Shown one piece after another: positions 62,477 to 64,000 of a stretch of DNA of 64,000 nt; the first letter of the stretch is position 1, and each line of letters opens with the position of its first letter. The notes under the pieces were generated by a model. It saw only the letters and a list, made by a program, of their open reading frames with translations, was not told the origin of the DNA and did not search any database. The position numbers were made by a program, and so were the translations under genes. Source of the DNA: Sistotremastrum niveocremeum HHB9708 (lineage: Eukaryota > Basidiomycota > Agaricomycetes > Sistotremastrales > Sistotremastraceae); the NCBI GenBank assembly GCA_001630475.1, contig KV419411.1, positions 468,010 to 532,009 on the forward strand, read 5' to 3'.

Positions 62477-64000
62477 TGTATTTCCACTTGGGCAAGCACC
62501 CTGCAGTGCCTCAAGAAACTTAGGTTGGTGAACGAGAATAGATGAGGAGGGTCGCGGAGACAAGCTATTTCCGGGGCAGTCGCATGGAGTACGAAGTTTT
62601 TTTCACAGCATCCGTCCATCGACGTGATAGGGGGCGCTTCCATAGAATTGGACAGCAGTTCACATTCATTCACAAGTAACGTCCATAAGACGCACTGCAG
62701 CCTTGAGGCGTTGTAGATGTCCTGATCGAATGAGAACGTGATGGATATTCTGTGTGGTTGGAAGTGTAGATAATGCTTTTCGCATTCGATCGATGGCGGG
62801 GCGTATCAGCATATGGTCATATGAGATCGTAGAAGAGACAACCCTCGTCCTGGTCAAGGGAAGACACACAGCAGCACGTTCTGTGAATCGATGTACCGAA
62901 GTCGTTTGTATGATACTGTTAACAGTGGCATGTGATGGAGTGGACATTGGACGCTCAAGAACCAAAGTTTACGTGGTTTCAGCGGCGCAGAGACTTCATG
63001 AGAGGACATTATGGGCCAAGTGTATTCATTCAGATCCAGAATTGAAGCCCCATGAGCCCGTCGAGGTGGACGTCTGTTGCTGTGATCGAGCCCTGGATCT
63101 GCACCGGCATTCTGATTGAAGGCCGGGGAAGTCGGCTCGATCCACACGATGCACGGAGCCATTCTCTCTCCACTGGGTAAATTCTCAGCTGCGGGGTCAT
63201 CTTTTCCAATACATCGAACCTTTCGCAGCTTGATTCAGAAAAAAGATGCGCAGCGTAAGTAAATTTGGATTAATGTACAGGATTCTCGTACGTAAAAATC
63301 CAGGGTCTCCCCTCAACTCCAGATGGAGCCACTCCGCAGCAATGCTGCGAGAAAAATCTGAGCACTGTCTCAGTCGAAGAGCCGCGACGTCGACGGAAGA
63401 GGAGTGGAAAAGGTGAACGCAAAACATGCAGTTCGGGTTGAGGTGTGAGCAAACACGGCCAAATATTAATAAGCCAATACAATCGATATCGATGTCCGCG
63501 CCGACGGCTTGCAATTGGCCAACTGCCAGCCACTGTATCTGAGCACCTCATTTTCACTATACGATGAATCACTCTTGACAAATGTGATTTCTGTGTCTCA
63601 TTCAAGTGGCTATGCATTTGACCAGATGATCTCTTGTCGTCCATTTCTTCATAGATCTTCGTCGGAGTTCTACCTGGAATCCGGTAATCACTCTAGTTCC
63701 CAATGATCGTTCTAGGGTTCACTTAAGCTGGTTCTAGAAACGGGGTCAAGATGTCTGCGGTCGCCGTTTACAGCCCGACGAATCGCAAAAACAGAGCACG
63801 GCGGCGAGGGAGCCCATCGAGCTGGATGTTCACATGCAGATTCGTGCTGTAGCGGTCCCGGTACGTGGCACTGCATAACTCGAGTGATCCACATTCGAGA
63901 CTTTGCTCAGCAAGGCTACTTCTTGCCGAAGACGGATGTCGGGGCTATGATGTCTACTCAGAAGGTCGGTTAAACCAATCCAGCTCAGGTTCGTAGGTTC
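62477..64000. other. Right end, no gene supported
   Basis: Open frames such as 62754..63119 (+) and 62854..63162 (-) overlap each other and neither shows a domain. The window ends before any further recognisable gene. Confidence 0.35.

Noticed and set aside
62754-63162. Overlapping frames of 121 aa (+) and 102 aa (-)
   Set aside because: They cover the same bases on opposite strands, and neither shows a motif or intron-supported extension.

Overview
The window is nuclear DNA from a filamentous basidiomycete, almost certainly an Agaricomycete. Nearly every gene is cut by short GT-AG introns of about 46-64 nt. Several families are typical of mushroom-forming fungi: a DUF6535-type membrane protein, an Agaricomycete seven-helix membrane protein, an alpha-type kinase with a mushroom-like tail, a secreted manganese peroxidase and a tyrosinase. 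The manganese peroxidase suggests a white-rot or litter-decomposing lifestyle. All gene models were joined by eye; except for the amino acid permease, whose 5' end is unresolved, the exon sums stay in frame.

Layout. 0-5 kb: a membrane protein running off the left edge, dynactin p62, and a very small secreted peptide gene. 5-9.8 kb: a purine-rich stretch with no gene I can support. 9.8-12.8 kb: an eight-exon alpha-kinase. 13.6-22.3 kb: a mobile-element graveyard, with one apparently whole intron-bearing integrase gene, decayed relatives, a 516-bp hAT-type MITE and a Ty3/gypsy fossil fragment. 24.7-32.8 kb: three tandem paralogues of an Fe(II)/2-oxoglutarate oxygenase, separated by gene-poor spacers. 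34.8-39.4 kb: a predicted GPI-anchored surface protein facing the DUF6535 protein. 39.8-41.5 kb: nested transposons, two different 8-bp-TSD MITEs inside a TA-flanked element. 41.7-43.2 kb: manganese peroxidase. 44.6-47.6 kb: amino acid permease. 48.9-57.8 kb: a conserved F-box-like protein, glutamate decarboxylase, eIF3i and the seven-helix protein. 57.9-60.3 kb: tyrosinase. 61.8-62.4 kb: a small beta-rich protein with a lectin-like acidic motif.

The housekeeping genes (dynactin p62, eIF3i, glutamate decarboxylase) are interleaved with lifestyle genes (peroxidase, tyrosinase, oxygenase trio, permease, surface protein). The peroxidase and tyrosinase both oxidise phenolics or their mediators, but they are 15 kb apart and nothing shows co-regulation. 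The oxygenase trio is the only real gene cluster and looks like recent tandem duplication. The least explained material is the 5-9.8 kb desert, the integrase family, and the in-frame, stop-free long intron near the end of the glutamate decarboxylase gene.
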